21,352 nucleotides of DNA from an uncultured Desulfovibrio sp. (GCA_947176055.1 CAMWPE010000011.1:1-21352); one strand, 5' to 3'; shown: positions 9,182-16,508, counted from the stretch's first letter. The notes: a model not told the origin generated them from the letters alone. Translations and numbers: made by a program.

Positions 9182-10450
9182 TCAGTATTTTTTAAAGGCA
9201 GCGTCCCATTGCGAGCCGTCTTTGTTCAATCCCTTGCAAAGAGCCACGCCCCCGGCGCCTTCCTCGCAACGGATGGTAAGTTCGGTGTAACTCGAGCGGG
9301 AATTGGCGCATTTTTGTTCGCTTACCGTTATGTAAAGAATGCCATCCCGCATACTGGCCAGGGCGTCTCCCTCGCATCTATCGTTGTCTTCCATGGTGAC
9401 CGCGCGTCCTTTTCCCTCGTTATCGAAGGAGAACTCGAGAGTCACGGGCTGATTGGTGCGGGCGTTGGCAAGTCCCGTTTCGCATAGCCAGCGTCCGGAG
9501 AGGAAGTCGGCGTTGGTAGCCTCTTTTGGTATGACAAGCTCCTCCGCGGGGGCCTGGACGACCGGAGAGGGCGTTTCGGCGACCGGAGCCGGTTTCTCCG
9601 GAACGCATAACCGGGCTTTTTCGTCTATCCTTTTGCGGTAGCCGTCGATTTCGGACCGCAAGTTATCGGCTTCGTCCCCGGAGCCAATCAATTTATTTTC
9701 CAGCCAGGCGGGCGCGGGTGTTTTGAAAAGGGTATAGCCGCTCAAGGCCCCCATTTCCCCGAATCCCGAGAAAAGAAGAAAGAGAAGGCAACAGAGAAGC
9801 AGGAAGGGAAGGACCCAGCTAAAGCATCCCATAGGTCTGGCGACCGGGACGACCTTCGCTCCTGTCTCTTCCGGAGAAGGCTCGCGAACCGGGACCGCGG
9901 CGGGAGCGGCTCGCGCGGGCTCCGGCTCCGGTTCAGGAACCGGCTCCGGGTCGGGCTTTTTAGGAGCCGACGGAGGTTTTAATTTAAATAGATCCAGAGG
10001 CTCGGCGCCGGGAGTTCCGGGCGCGAATCCCCACCCCACAAACACGGGTTGACCGCCAATCGCGTAAAGGGAATCAGGATCTGGATAGGAGAGGGCCAGG
10101 CGGAGGATATTGCCGCGGGTGATTTTCAACGGTTCGCCGGTCTTGATTAACTCCTCGGCGTAGTCGCGAATTTCCCTGGCCATGGACGCCATTTTGTCGT
10201 ACATGGCGTCGGCCTCGTCCTTCGGCAAGTCCTTGAGCTTTCGGGCCTGCCCCTGCACGGGGCTGTACCAGTCTATATTGCCGTCGCCGGGATTCTCGAC
10301 CGGCTTTGTAAAAAGCAACGCGTAATCGTCGTCAAACTTCCGGCGCAACATTTCCCTTATCTGGGGAAAGGACTGATAGGCCATAATTCCCTGGAATGCC
10401 AGGGGTTGCATGGAGGATTTTTGCGTAACGGCGATTAAATTTTCTGGCAT
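9182..10450 (-). CDS. srfA: SrfA-like inner-membrane protein
   Basis: A 422-residue protein assigned to the SrfA family from its position before srfB/srfC and from an N-terminal domain containing the signature-like NIDWYSPVQG (58-67). Layout: a cytoplasmic domain (1-155); a Pro/Glu/Ala linker (159-206) with alternating PE pairs; one very hydrophobic helix (about 209-230, with LLLCCLLFLLF); a short helical segment with an even charge pattern (255-282); a second proline linker; and a C-terminal domain (315-422) with cysteines at 323, 359, 381, 395 and 405 that resembles the C terminus of the next protein in the operon. No signal peptide is present, so N-in/C-out topology is expected. The ATG at 10450 has only a weak GAG upstream, and a 134-nt gap precedes it. 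The srfA name is moderately certain; an adaptor role between the cytoplasmic ATPases and the periplasm is inferred. Confidence 0.82.
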   Translation of the reverse strand: MPENLIAVTQKSSMQPLAFQGIMAYQSFPQIREMLRRKFDDDYALLFTKPVENPGDGNIDWYSPVQGQARKLKDLPKDEADAMYDKMASMAREIRDYAEELIKTGEPLKITRGNILRLALSYPDPDSLYAIGGQPVFVGWGFAPGTPGAEPLDLFKLKPPSAPKKPDPEPVPEPEPEPARAAPAAVPVREPSPEETGAKVVPVARPMGCFSWVLPFLLLCCLLFLLFSGFGEMGALSGYTLFKTPAPAWLENKLIGSGDEADNLRSEIDGYRKRIDEKARLCVPEKPAPVAETPSPVVQAPAEELVIPKEATNADFLSGRWLCETGLANARTNQPVTLEFSFDNEGKGRAVTMEDNDRCEGDALASMRDGILYITVSEQKCANSRSSYTELTIRCEEGAGGVALCKGLNKDGSQWDAAFKKY

Positions 10451-10584
10451 GGAGAACTCGCGGGAAAATTTTTAAAGAAAAATGTAAAAATAATGTCCGC
10501 TTTTCGGACTTTGGCCGGAAGGGGGGCGGATCCGCGCCGGCTCCGGCGACTGAAAGCGGACTGGCGACTGCGTCAAGCGAACGG
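10451..10584 (-). promoter_or_regulatory. Leader before srfA-like gene with possible attenuator hairpin
   Basis: There are 134 non-coding bases between the protease gene and the srfA-like gene. On the transcribed strand a five-base-pair stem GTCCG/CGGAC (10505-10509 pairing with 10495-10499, loop AAAAG) is followed by a T-rich run (ATTATTTTTACATTTTT). This resembles a weak intrinsic terminator that could partly uncouple the lipoprotein-protease pair from the srf genes. The AT-rich tail could also serve as a promoter -10 region, but I do not see a matching -35 box with confidence. Confidence 0.4.
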
Positions 10585-11670
10585 CTATTCCCGCGTAGTC
10601 GCTTGATTATTTACGTTAATTCCGTGTTCGGCAAGGAATTTCTTTAATTCGCTGGCCGCGAGGGCAATAGACGCCTGCCGGTAACTGTCTTCGTCGAGGG
10701 TGATCATTGTGTTGATACCCACCACTTCCCCCGCGGCGTTGACCAGCGGACCGCCGCTGTTGCCGGGTGAGATGGGAGCGGTGTGAACAATCGTCTCCGG
10801 CTCCCGGTCGAGGACGGCGCTGATGACGCCCTCGCTATAGGACAGTTCGGGAGCCGCCTTGATGTTTCCTTGCCGAAGCAGTGCGAGATATTGCGGATCA
10901 TTTTTGCCCACCAGATCGGGATAACCCCAGGCGCCTACCTTTTCAGTCTTTTTAACTGTTTGCGACAGGTTGAGCGGCCGGAGACTCGCCGCCGGTTGAG
11001 AAGTCACCCGCAAAATGGCGTAGTCTTCATTCTGTCCCTCGCCGATGGCGACCACCGACCCAAGCAACGGTTTGCCCAGAGATTTGCTGGTGACAAGAAT
11101 TTTGCCCCGGCTATTCTGGACAACATGCCTGTTTGTCGCCACATATTCCGGCGTGACAAAAAAACCGCTGCCTGTGGATAATTGTCCGGCCCTGTTGGCG
11201 CTGACAATAAACACGCAGGCCTTCTCGATATCGTCCGCGCTCATGGGAGAGCCCGGGGATGGCGCCTGGACCGCCGGCGTCGACACGGCAGGTTCCGAAG
11301 CCGGAGGAGCCGACGAAGACGACGATCCGGATGACCCGGAATCGACGGGCGTCTGGGCCGGGGCCGACGGAGGTCGCTCGGCCCGAGAGACTGCCGCGGG
11401 AATGGACGCCGCGATTGACGTTAGCCCCGCTTTTTCCAGCGCGGGAACAATTTCGCACGGAGGCAAGGCTTCGATATCCTTCAAAGCGTCGCGCTCGCGT
11501 CGCAAGTCCTCGATTTCCCGGGAATTCCGCTCGTTGGCCTCCGCCGTTTCGCGGCTGGCCGACCAGATTAGCCAGCAACACCAGGCGATGGCGCAGATCA
11601 GGACGCCGCTTAAAAACAGCGCCGGACCCGCGCCGCCGGATTTTGTTTTTGTCCGGTTTTCGTCCATCAT
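10585..11670 (-). CDS. Membrane-anchored trypsin-like (S1/HtrA-type) serine protease without PDZ domain
   Basis: A 361-residue protein. A single N-terminal transmembrane helix (about 17-38) acts as an uncleaved anchor and is followed by a charged helix of about 25 residues (EANERNSREIEDLRRERD), probably a coiled coil. A Pro/Ser-rich spacer (98-142) precedes the protease domain (147-347). The catalytic triad is intact: His182 in TNRHVV, Asp216 in EDYAIL, and Ser305 in SPGNSGGPLV. There is no PDZ domain, unlike classical DegP/DegS. The active site should face the periplasm. The start codon overlaps the stop of the lipoprotein gene in TAATG, indicating translational coupling; ATGATG gives two possible adjacent starts. 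Within the Srf locus it may process or activate a secreted partner, or respond to envelope stress; its substrate cannot be read from the sequence. Confidence 0.9.
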   Translation of the reverse strand: MMDENRTKTKSGGAGPALFLSGVLICAIAWCCWLIWSASRETAEANERNSREIEDLRRERDALKDIEALPPCEIVPALEKAGLTSIAASIPAAVSRAERPPSAPAQTPVDSGSSGSSSSSAPPASEPAVSTPAVQAPSPGSPMSADDIEKACVFIVSANRAGQLSTGSGFFVTPEYVATNRHVVQNSRGKILVTSKSLGKPLLGSVVAIGEGQNEDYAILRVTSQPAASLRPLNLSQTVKKTEKVGAWGYPDLVGKNDPQYLALLRQGNIKAAPELSYSEGVISAVLDREPETIVHTAPISPGNSGGPLVNAAGEVVGINTMITLDEDSYRQASIALAASELKKFLAEHGINVNNQATTRE

Positions 11671-12503
11671 TAAGACCTGATTGTTTTTTGCTCCGAACCA
11701 AGGCCTTCGAGTTCGCTCATCGCGGCCAGGTACTCGTGATTGTTTTGGGCGGTGACCTTGTTGATTTGTTGTTTTTCTGTGCTGTACTGCTGCTTTTTAG
11801 AGGCGAATTTGTTTGTGTTGGCCCGCGCTTTCTTCAACGCGGCGACTTTCTGTCGCTGATTGCCCTGAGCGACCTTTTGCGGAGTCGCGAGTTGTTGCTC
11901 TTCCTGGACGAAGGCCTGCTCGTACTGGTTCCGCAAATCCTGGCTTCTGACAACGAGATCGGCGAAAATGGCCGCCGCCTCTTCCTCGCCGTTCCTGATT
12001 TCCTCGTATCTCTTGCTGGCGACCTCGGCGGAGACGCGTTTGGCCTTAATATCGGCGACCAGTCTCTTGAAGGCTTCCTCGTAGCAATTAAAAGACGTTC
12101 TGGCCGCGGCGGCGTCGATATCCATATTTGAAATATCGCCGTCCATATCCTGCAGATAGCTGGCCAGACGGATATTGTCATCGCGCTCTTTCTGCTTGCT
12201 CGCGTAAATGCTGCCAGCCGTGGCTCCGACTATGCCGCCCGCGGCCGCGCCCGCCAGAGCGCCGGAAGCTTTGCCCCCGCTGGCCAGCAAGCCGATCAAG
12301 GCGCCGCCCAGAGCTCCCACGACGGCTCCGCCGGCCGCGCCTTTGGCCACGTCATGCTCGCGATCCCGCAAATCCTGAATGGGGCTGTAACAGGCCGGAT
12401 AATAGTTAACGACGGTTCTTTTCTCGCCGTATTTGCTGGCGCAACCCGGCAGAACAGCGAGCGCGAGAGCTACGGACAAGAAGACGGACAGACAACGTTT
12501 CAT
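11670..12503 (-). CDS. Outer-membrane-type lipoprotein with glycine zipper and long coiled coil
   Basis: A 277-residue lipoprotein, first gene of the Srf operon. The type II signal peptide ends in lipobox L18-P-G-C21; the residue after the cysteine is Ala, not Asp, which favours outer-membrane sorting by the E. coli rule. Residues 54-100 form a glycine zipper of alternating Gly and small hydrophobic residues (GGAVVGALGGALIG and a second half after SGGKAS), typical of membrane-inserting or oligomerising segments. Residues of about 105-265 are charged and helical, Gln- and Lys-rich, and look like a long coiled coil. The ATG at 12503 was chosen because GGAG lies 6 nt upstream; the longer TTG start at 12515 would place that GGAG inside the gene. 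It could provide an outer-membrane anchor or pore for the complex; this is inferred. Confidence 0.87.
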   Translation of the reverse strand: MKRCLSVFLSVALALAVLPGCASKYGEKRTVVNYYPACYSPIQDLRDREHDVAKGAAGGAVVGALGGALIGLLASGGKASGALAGAAAGGIVGATAGSIYASKQKERDDNIRLASYLQDMDGDISNMDIDAAAARTSFNCYEEAFKRLVADIKAKRVSAEVASKRYEEIRNGEEEAAAIFADLVVRSQDLRNQYEQAFVQEEQQLATPQKVAQGNQRQKVAALKKARANTNKFASKKQQYSTEKQQINKVTAQNNHEYLAAMSELEGLGSEQKTIRS

Positions 12504-12536
12504 GGCTTTCTCCAATAATCAAAGCTAAGGATTTTA

Positions 12537-12564
12537 AAAATATATAGGACAATAGAATTGGCAA
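12537..12564 (-). promoter_or_regulatory. Candidate sigma70-type promoter for the Srf operon
   Basis: On the minus strand a TTGCCA box (12559-12564) and a TATTTT box (12537-12542) are separated by 16 nt, in an AT-rich stretch just upstream of the lipoprotein start. This would give a leader of about 27 nt. It was identified by eye only. Confidence 0.4.
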
Positions 12565-12696
12565 GCGGATCCGTACGGCAAAAATCGGATTCCGTAAATA
12601 TATATCCCGGACGCGATATTTTGCAAGTATTAAATATTAGCGTCGTTGGCAGGTTCCCGCTCTTCTGGCCTACGGTTGAGCCGCTGCCCGGCGGTA

Positions 12697-12725
12697 TTGA
12701 AAAAAGCTCCGGAGACAGTTAATAA
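12697..12725 (+). promoter_or_regulatory. Candidate sigma70-type promoter for the glycan cluster
   Basis: TTGAAA (12697-12702) and TAATAA (12720-12725) are separated by 17 nt, a good match to the consensus layout. Transcription would start near 12732 and leave a leader of about 208 nt before the aminotransferase ATG at 12940, containing two inverted repeats. It was identified by eye only. Confidence 0.45.
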
Positions 12726-12939
12726 AAGAGAGCGGGATGGGGGAGATCTTCTCCGGACGAAGCCGCGCTCGCGAGCGGGAGGTTTCGTTTTGCCCCGCTA
12801 TGCGTCGCGCGTTACGGTCGCTTGAAATTGGCGTTTAATGGCTCTCCGGAACGATTCCGGGATCTCTTTTATATTGAGCCTCGCGGTCCTCGCGACGTTC
12901 GCGCCCAATCAGGACAATCAGCCCGAACGGAGTTCAACG

Positions 12940-14100
12940 ATGTCCATGCGTCTTTCCCGTTCCATTGTAGGCGAAGCGGAGGCCGAAGCTGTCCGTCGCG
13001 TAATCGTCGATGACGGCTATCTGGGCATGGGGGAGACTACCCGGCGATTCGAGGGCGAGATCGCGCTTTATCTTGGCGTCGAACCCTGGCAAATAACGAG
13101 CGTCAATTCCGGAACGGCCGCCCTTCATCTCGCCGTTCAGGCTGTCCGGACCGACGCCGCCAGATCCGGAGTTCTGGATAAAATGGACGGCCCGCCGCGG
13201 ATTCTGGTTCCGTCCCTTACTTTCGTTTCCACTTTTCAGGCCATTACCGCGGGCGGTTGCCAGCCTGTAGCCTGCGATGTCCTGACGGAGACCGGGACGC
13301 TGGATTTGGAGGACGCCGCGAAGCGTCTCTCGCCCAATGTCGTCGCCGTAATGCACGTGGATTACGCGAGCAATCCTTGGAAAATAGACAAAGTTTACGA
13401 ATTCGCCCGCGAGCGCGGCTTGCGCGTTATCGACGACGCGGCCCACGCTTTCGGTTGTCGCTCGCGCGGTCGCAAGATCGGCTCATTCGGCGATCTTGTG
13501 TGTTTCAGTTTTGACGGAATTAAAAATATCACCTGCGGCGAAGGCGGTTGCGTTGTCTCTTTCCGGGAGGAGGACAGCCGGTTAATTGGCGACGCCCGCC
13601 TCCTTGGCGTCGAAGGCGACACGGCCAAAAGATTCGCGGGCGAGCGTTCCTGGGATCCCGACGTAAAAAATCAGGGCTGGCGTTATCATTTAAGCAATAT
13701 CATGGCCGCGGTCGGCTCCGTCCAGCTCAAGCGCCTGGAAAAAGAATTCATACCAGCCAGAAGGCGGCTTTGGGAAGTTTATAAAAGGAATCTGGATCAG
13801 GATCGGGGGATCAGGCTTTTAAGGACGGATCCGGAGGACTATATTGTCCCGCACATCATGCCGGTACGGATTCTTGACGGCTGGCGGAAAAAAGTGGCTG
13901 ACGCTCTGGATAAGGCGGCCATCCCCTACGGAACGCACTATAAACCCAACCATCTCCTGACTTATTTTGGAGGCGGCGAGATAAGTCTGCCCAATACGGA
14001 AAAACTTTACGGGGAATTAATAACCTTGCCCCTTCATCCCGGTCTGACGGACGAAGACGTAGAGTTCGTCTGCGAAACCATAAAAAATGTCCTGAATTAA
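12940..14100 (+). CDS. DegT/DnrJ/EryC1/StrS-family PLP-dependent sugar aminotransferase
   Basis: A 386-residue fold-type I aminotransferase that transfers an amino group, normally from glutamate, to a nucleotide-linked keto-sugar. Recognisable features are the N-terminal LSRSIVGEAEAEAVRRVI with DDGYLGMG, the substrate/cofactor loop SVNSGTAALHLA (54-65), PSLTFVSTFQA (91-101), the PLP-contact segment VIDDAAHAFG (163-172), and the Schiff-base lysine K195 in SFDGIKNITCGEGG. The ATG at 12940 was preferred because GGAG lies 7 nt upstream and it matches the usual family N terminus; an in-frame ATG at 12838 would add 34 residues with no family-like character. It is followed after 2 nt by the glycosyltransferase gene. 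It probably makes an amino sugar for the downstream glycosyltransferase, in the manner of ArnB/ArnC or WecE-type pathways; the exact sugar cannot be told. Confidence 0.9.
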   Translation: MSMRLSRSIVGEAEAEAVRRVIVDDGYLGMGETTRRFEGEIALYLGVEPWQITSVNSGTAALHLAVQAVRTDAARSGVLDKMDGPPRILVPSLTFVSTFQAITAGGCQPVACDVLTETGTLDLEDAAKRLSPNVVAVMHVDYASNPWKIDKVYEFARERGLRVIDDAAHAFGCRSRGRKIGSFGDLVCFSFDGIKNITCGEGGCVVSFREEDSRLIGDARLLGVEGDTAKRFAGERSWDPDVKNQGWRYHLSNIMAAVGSVQLKRLEKEFIPARRRLWEVYKRNLDQDRGIRLLRTDPEDYIVPHIMPVRILDGWRKKVADALDKAAIPYGTHYKPNHLLTYFGGGEISLPNTEKLYGELITLPLHPGLTDEDVEFVCETIKNVLN

Positions 14101-14102
14101 GC

Positions 14103-15068
14103 ATGGAACAGAACACGCTCCGGCCCGCCCCCAATCTTGTTTTCGTCATCCCCTGCTATAACGAGGAAGAGACCCTGCCTACGACCATGGAACGGCTGGG
14201 AGAATTGCTGGCCGGATTAAAGGCTCGAGGACAAGTCGACTCAGCGAGCGGCGTTTGCTACGTGGATGACGGCAGCAAAGACGGCACATGGCGGCTGATC
14301 GAGGAGCGGCATAAGCTGGATCCCTCTTGCCGCGGCGTTAAATTCGCCGGAAACGCGGGACACCAGAACGCCGTCTGGGCCGGAATGGACGCGGCGCGAC
14401 AATGGAACGCGGACTGCGCCATTAGCATGGACGCCGATCTGCAGGATGATCCCGGCGTCGCCGGGGAGATGATCGAACGCTATCGCGAAGGTTGCGAAAT
14501 TGTCTACGGGGTTCGCGACGACCGTAGCTCGGACACGCCATTCAAGAGATGGACCGCGCGCGCTTTTTACGCGCTTATGAGCAAGCTGGGCGTCAACGTC
14601 ATCCCCGATCACGCCGACTACAGGCTGGTCAGTCGCGCGGCGCTTCAGGCGCTCGAATCTTTCGACGAGCGCAATTTGTACTTGCGCGGGCTTTTTCCGG
14701 TAATGGGCTTCAAGTCCGCGAAGGTCTATTACAAAAGACGGGCCCGCGAGCATGGCCAGAGCAAATATCCCCTGACGCGGATGATAGCGCTGGCCTGGCA
14801 GGGCGTTACTTCCACGAGCGCGGCGCCTTTGCGCATGGCCGGATTTTTAAGTTTCTTGTGCGCGCTGCTCGCCATTGGCCTTTGTTGCCTCTCGCTCTAC
14901 AAATATATCATGGGCGAAGTCATACAGGGCTGGACTTCCCTGGTTATCGTCGTCCTGTTTTTGGGATCCGCGCAATTGTTCTGTCTATCGATAATCGGCG
15001 AATACATCGCGAAAATTTTTACCGAAGTAAGACACAGACCCCGCTATATCATAGAAAAATACCTTTAA
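14103..15068 (+). CDS. GtrB/ArnC-type polyprenyl-phosphate glycosyltransferase (GT2)
   Basis: A 321-residue family-2 glycosyltransferase with two C-terminal transmembrane helices, the usual layout of GtrB, ArnC and DPM1-like enzymes that load a sugar from a nucleotide donor onto undecaprenyl phosphate. Motifs: FVIPCYNEEETL (14-25), YVDDGSKDGTW (53-63), the metal-binding SMDADLQDDP (108-117), and the conserved REHGQSKYPL (215-224). The membrane helices lie at about 244-268 and 279-302, ending in a basic tail. It starts 2 nt after the aminotransferase stop with no strong ribosome binding site, implying translational coupling. Acting on the cytoplasmic face, it would supply the lipid-linked sugar moved by the GtrA-like protein encoded next. 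Confidence 0.92.
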   Translation: MEQNTLRPAPNLVFVIPCYNEEETLPTTMERLGELLAGLKARGQVDSASGVCYVDDGSKDGTWRLIEERHKLDPSCRGVKFAGNAGHQNAVWAGMDAARQWNADCAISMDADLQDDPGVAGEMIERYREGCEIVYGVRDDRSSDTPFKRWTARAFYALMSKLGVNVIPDHADYRLVSRAALQALESFDERNLYLRGLFPVMGFKSAKVYYKRRAREHGQSKYPLTRMIALAWQGVTSTSAAPLRMAGFLSFLCALLAIGLCCLSLYKYIMGEVIQGWTSLVIVVLFLGSAQLFCLSIIGEYIAKIFTEVRHRPRYIIEKYL

Positions 15069-15075
15069 GCTCCGT

Positions 15076-15549
15076 ATGGTCCTAAAACTTATCAGGTTCC
15101 TGTTTCATCTCTATATGGAGGGCTGGGACTTCAGCAAGAAACTATTGTCGCATTTCCTGCGCGACAGCAGGGTGAGATTCGGCATCGTCGGTCTGGCCGC
15201 CACAGCGATTTATTTTCTGTTGGGCCTGCTCTTCGTCTCCGTCCTGCGATGGCATACGATGGTCGGCAACACCGTCGCCTACCTGCTTGGCTTCACAGTG
15301 TCCTACACTGGGCAGGCGCTATGGACTTTCAAGGCAAGCGGCAATCACCTCGTCATGCTCGGCAAATTCGCTTTTACCCAGTTGGCGGGGCTCGGACTAA
15401 ATTCCTGCGTGGTGTCAATCGCGACGCTGTTTGGCGCGCATTATATCATAGCCATGACGATCGCCGTTTGCGTGGTTCCCGTTTTTGTGTATCTGGTCTC
15501 CAGATACTGGGTGTTCAGAAAAAAGAAGCTGGAAAAGGCCGAAGAATGA
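15076..15549 (+). CDS. GtrA-family lipid-linked sugar flippase
   Basis: A 157-residue membrane protein with four predicted helices, fitting the GtrA family that flips undecaprenyl-phosphate-linked sugars to the periplasm. The first about 30 residues are an amphipathic extension; helices lie at about 35-55, 62-82, 92-115 and 118-145. The family-like segment RFGIVGLAATAIYFLLGLLF is in the first helix, and SYTGQALWTFK and VSRYWVFRKKK mark the ends of helices 2 and 4. It begins 7 nt after the GtrB-like gene and overlaps the next gene in ATGA. The GtrA-GtrB pairing is the standard arrangement for glycan modification. Confidence 0.88.
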   Translation: MVLKLIRFLFHLYMEGWDFSKKLLSHFLRDSRVRFGIVGLAATAIYFLLGLLFVSVLRWHTMVGNTVAYLLGFTVSYTGQALWTFKASGNHLVMLGKFAFTQLAGLGLNSCVVSIATLFGAHYIIAMTIAVCVVPVFVYLVSRYWVFRKKKLEKAEE

Positions 15550-16508
15550 GCGATCCGCTCGTTTCAGTGATAATGAATTGCCATAACGGCGCCGCGGAGC
15601 TTCCTGACGCCTTGCGCTCCGTTCGCGAGCAAACTTTCCGGGACTATGAAATCGTTTTCTGGGACAACGCGTCAACTGACGGGAGCGGCGAGCTGGCCAA
15701 AAATTTTGGTCCCGGATTGCGCTATTTCCGGAGCGAGGAAAAGACATCCCTTGGCGCGGCCCGCAATTCGGCAATCAGCCAGGCGCGGGGTAAATATATC
15801 GCCTTCCTCGACTGCGACGATCTTTGGGCTCCGGAAAAACTCGCCCTGCAAGTCGACCTCTTCCGGAAAAATCCGGCGCTGGGTCTTGTTTGTTGCGATA
15901 CGGAAATTAAAAGGGGCTACCGGACAGTCGGCAGGTTCTTTGAGACCTCGCTGCCCAGGCGCGGCAAAGTTTTCGCGGAGCTTTTGCGTGATCAATGGAT
16001 CTCCATGTCCTCGGCGATGATTTCGGCGGAGGCTTTGAGGAAGATTCGCGAGGACGCCGCGGCTATTCAGCCTCTGTGGTTCGACGAGTCGCTGAATGTC
16101 TGCGAGGAAGCGGATGTGTTTTACCGGACGGCGCGGGATTTTGAGCTGGATTACATCGACAGGCCCCTGGCTGTCTGGCGAGCGCATGGAAACAATACGA
16201 CTTTTGCCAGATTCGGGGAAATAGCCGCCGAAACGCGGCTTATCCTGGCCAAATTTCGCCGCTTATACCCGGGCTTTGACGAGGAATACGGAGATACGGC
16301 GGAGATATTGACCAGGCGCGCCGACTTTCAGGAAGCCGTCTCCAGCTGGAAAGAGGGAAACGGCGTCCGCGCCAGGGAACTGATCCGGCCATGGCTCCCC
16401 GCTTCGCGAAAATACCGAATGTTCTGGCTCGCGAGCTATCTGCCAGGCTCGCTGTTTAACGCGCTCGCGGGCCTTTATTTCTCTCTGCCCGGCTTTTTGC
16501 GCCGCTAA
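15546..16508 (+). CDS. Family-2 glycosyltransferase (inverting, soluble or peripheral)
   Basis: A 320-residue GT-A-fold glycosyltransferase. The nucleotide-binding N terminus is VSVIMNCHNGAAELPDALRS (6-25), then VFWDNASTDGSGELA (37-51), and the DXD-type metal-binding motif LDCDDLW (88-94). The central WFDESLNVCEEADVFYR matches the acceptor-side ED region of such enzymes. The C terminus is hydrophobic and basic, suggesting membrane association. The start is the ATG in ATGA, overlapping the GtrA-like stop by 4 nt; the frame is open further upstream, but that would lie inside the flippase gene. It may add a sugar to a surface glycan alongside the GtrA/GtrB system. Its stop overlaps the convergent hypC stop. 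Confidence 0.9.
   Translation: MSDPLVSVIMNCHNGAAELPDALRSVREQTFRDYEIVFWDNASTDGSGELAKNFGPGLRYFRSEEKTSLGAARNSAISQARGKYIAFLDCDDLWAPEKLALQVDLFRKNPALGLVCCDTEIKRGYRTVGRFFETSLPRRGKVFAELLRDQWISMSSAMISAEALRKIREDAAAIQPLWFDESLNVCEEADVFYRTARDFELDYIDRPLAVWRAHGNNTTFARFGEIAAETRLILAKFRRLYPGFDEEYGDTAEILTRRADFQEAVSSWKEGNGVRARELIRPWLPASRKYRMFWLASYLPGSLFNALAGLYFSLPGFLRR

Larger units (their letters stand above)
12504..12939. other. Divergent intergenic region between the Srf operon and the glycan cluster
   Basis: This 436-nt stretch shows no convincing gene. It holds the candidate promoters for both divergent operons. The part nearest the Srf operon (about 12520-12640) is clearly AT-richer than its surroundings. 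The plus-strand leader contains a GGAGA/TCTCC inverted repeat (12742-12754) and a perfect 12-nt palindrome CGCTCGCGAGCG (12766-12777). No tRNA or other RNA gene was recognised. Confidence 0.5.

Noticed and set aside
12838..12939. Upstream in-frame extension of the aminotransferase by 34 residues
   Set aside because: The extension has no family-like sequence, and the ATG at 12940 has a GGAG site at correct spacing and a standard DegT N terminus.
15249..15545. Longer open frame upstream of the second glycosyltransferase
   Set aside because: It lies wholly within the GtrA-like gene in another frame; the ATGA overlap start at 15546 begins the GT2 fold correctly.
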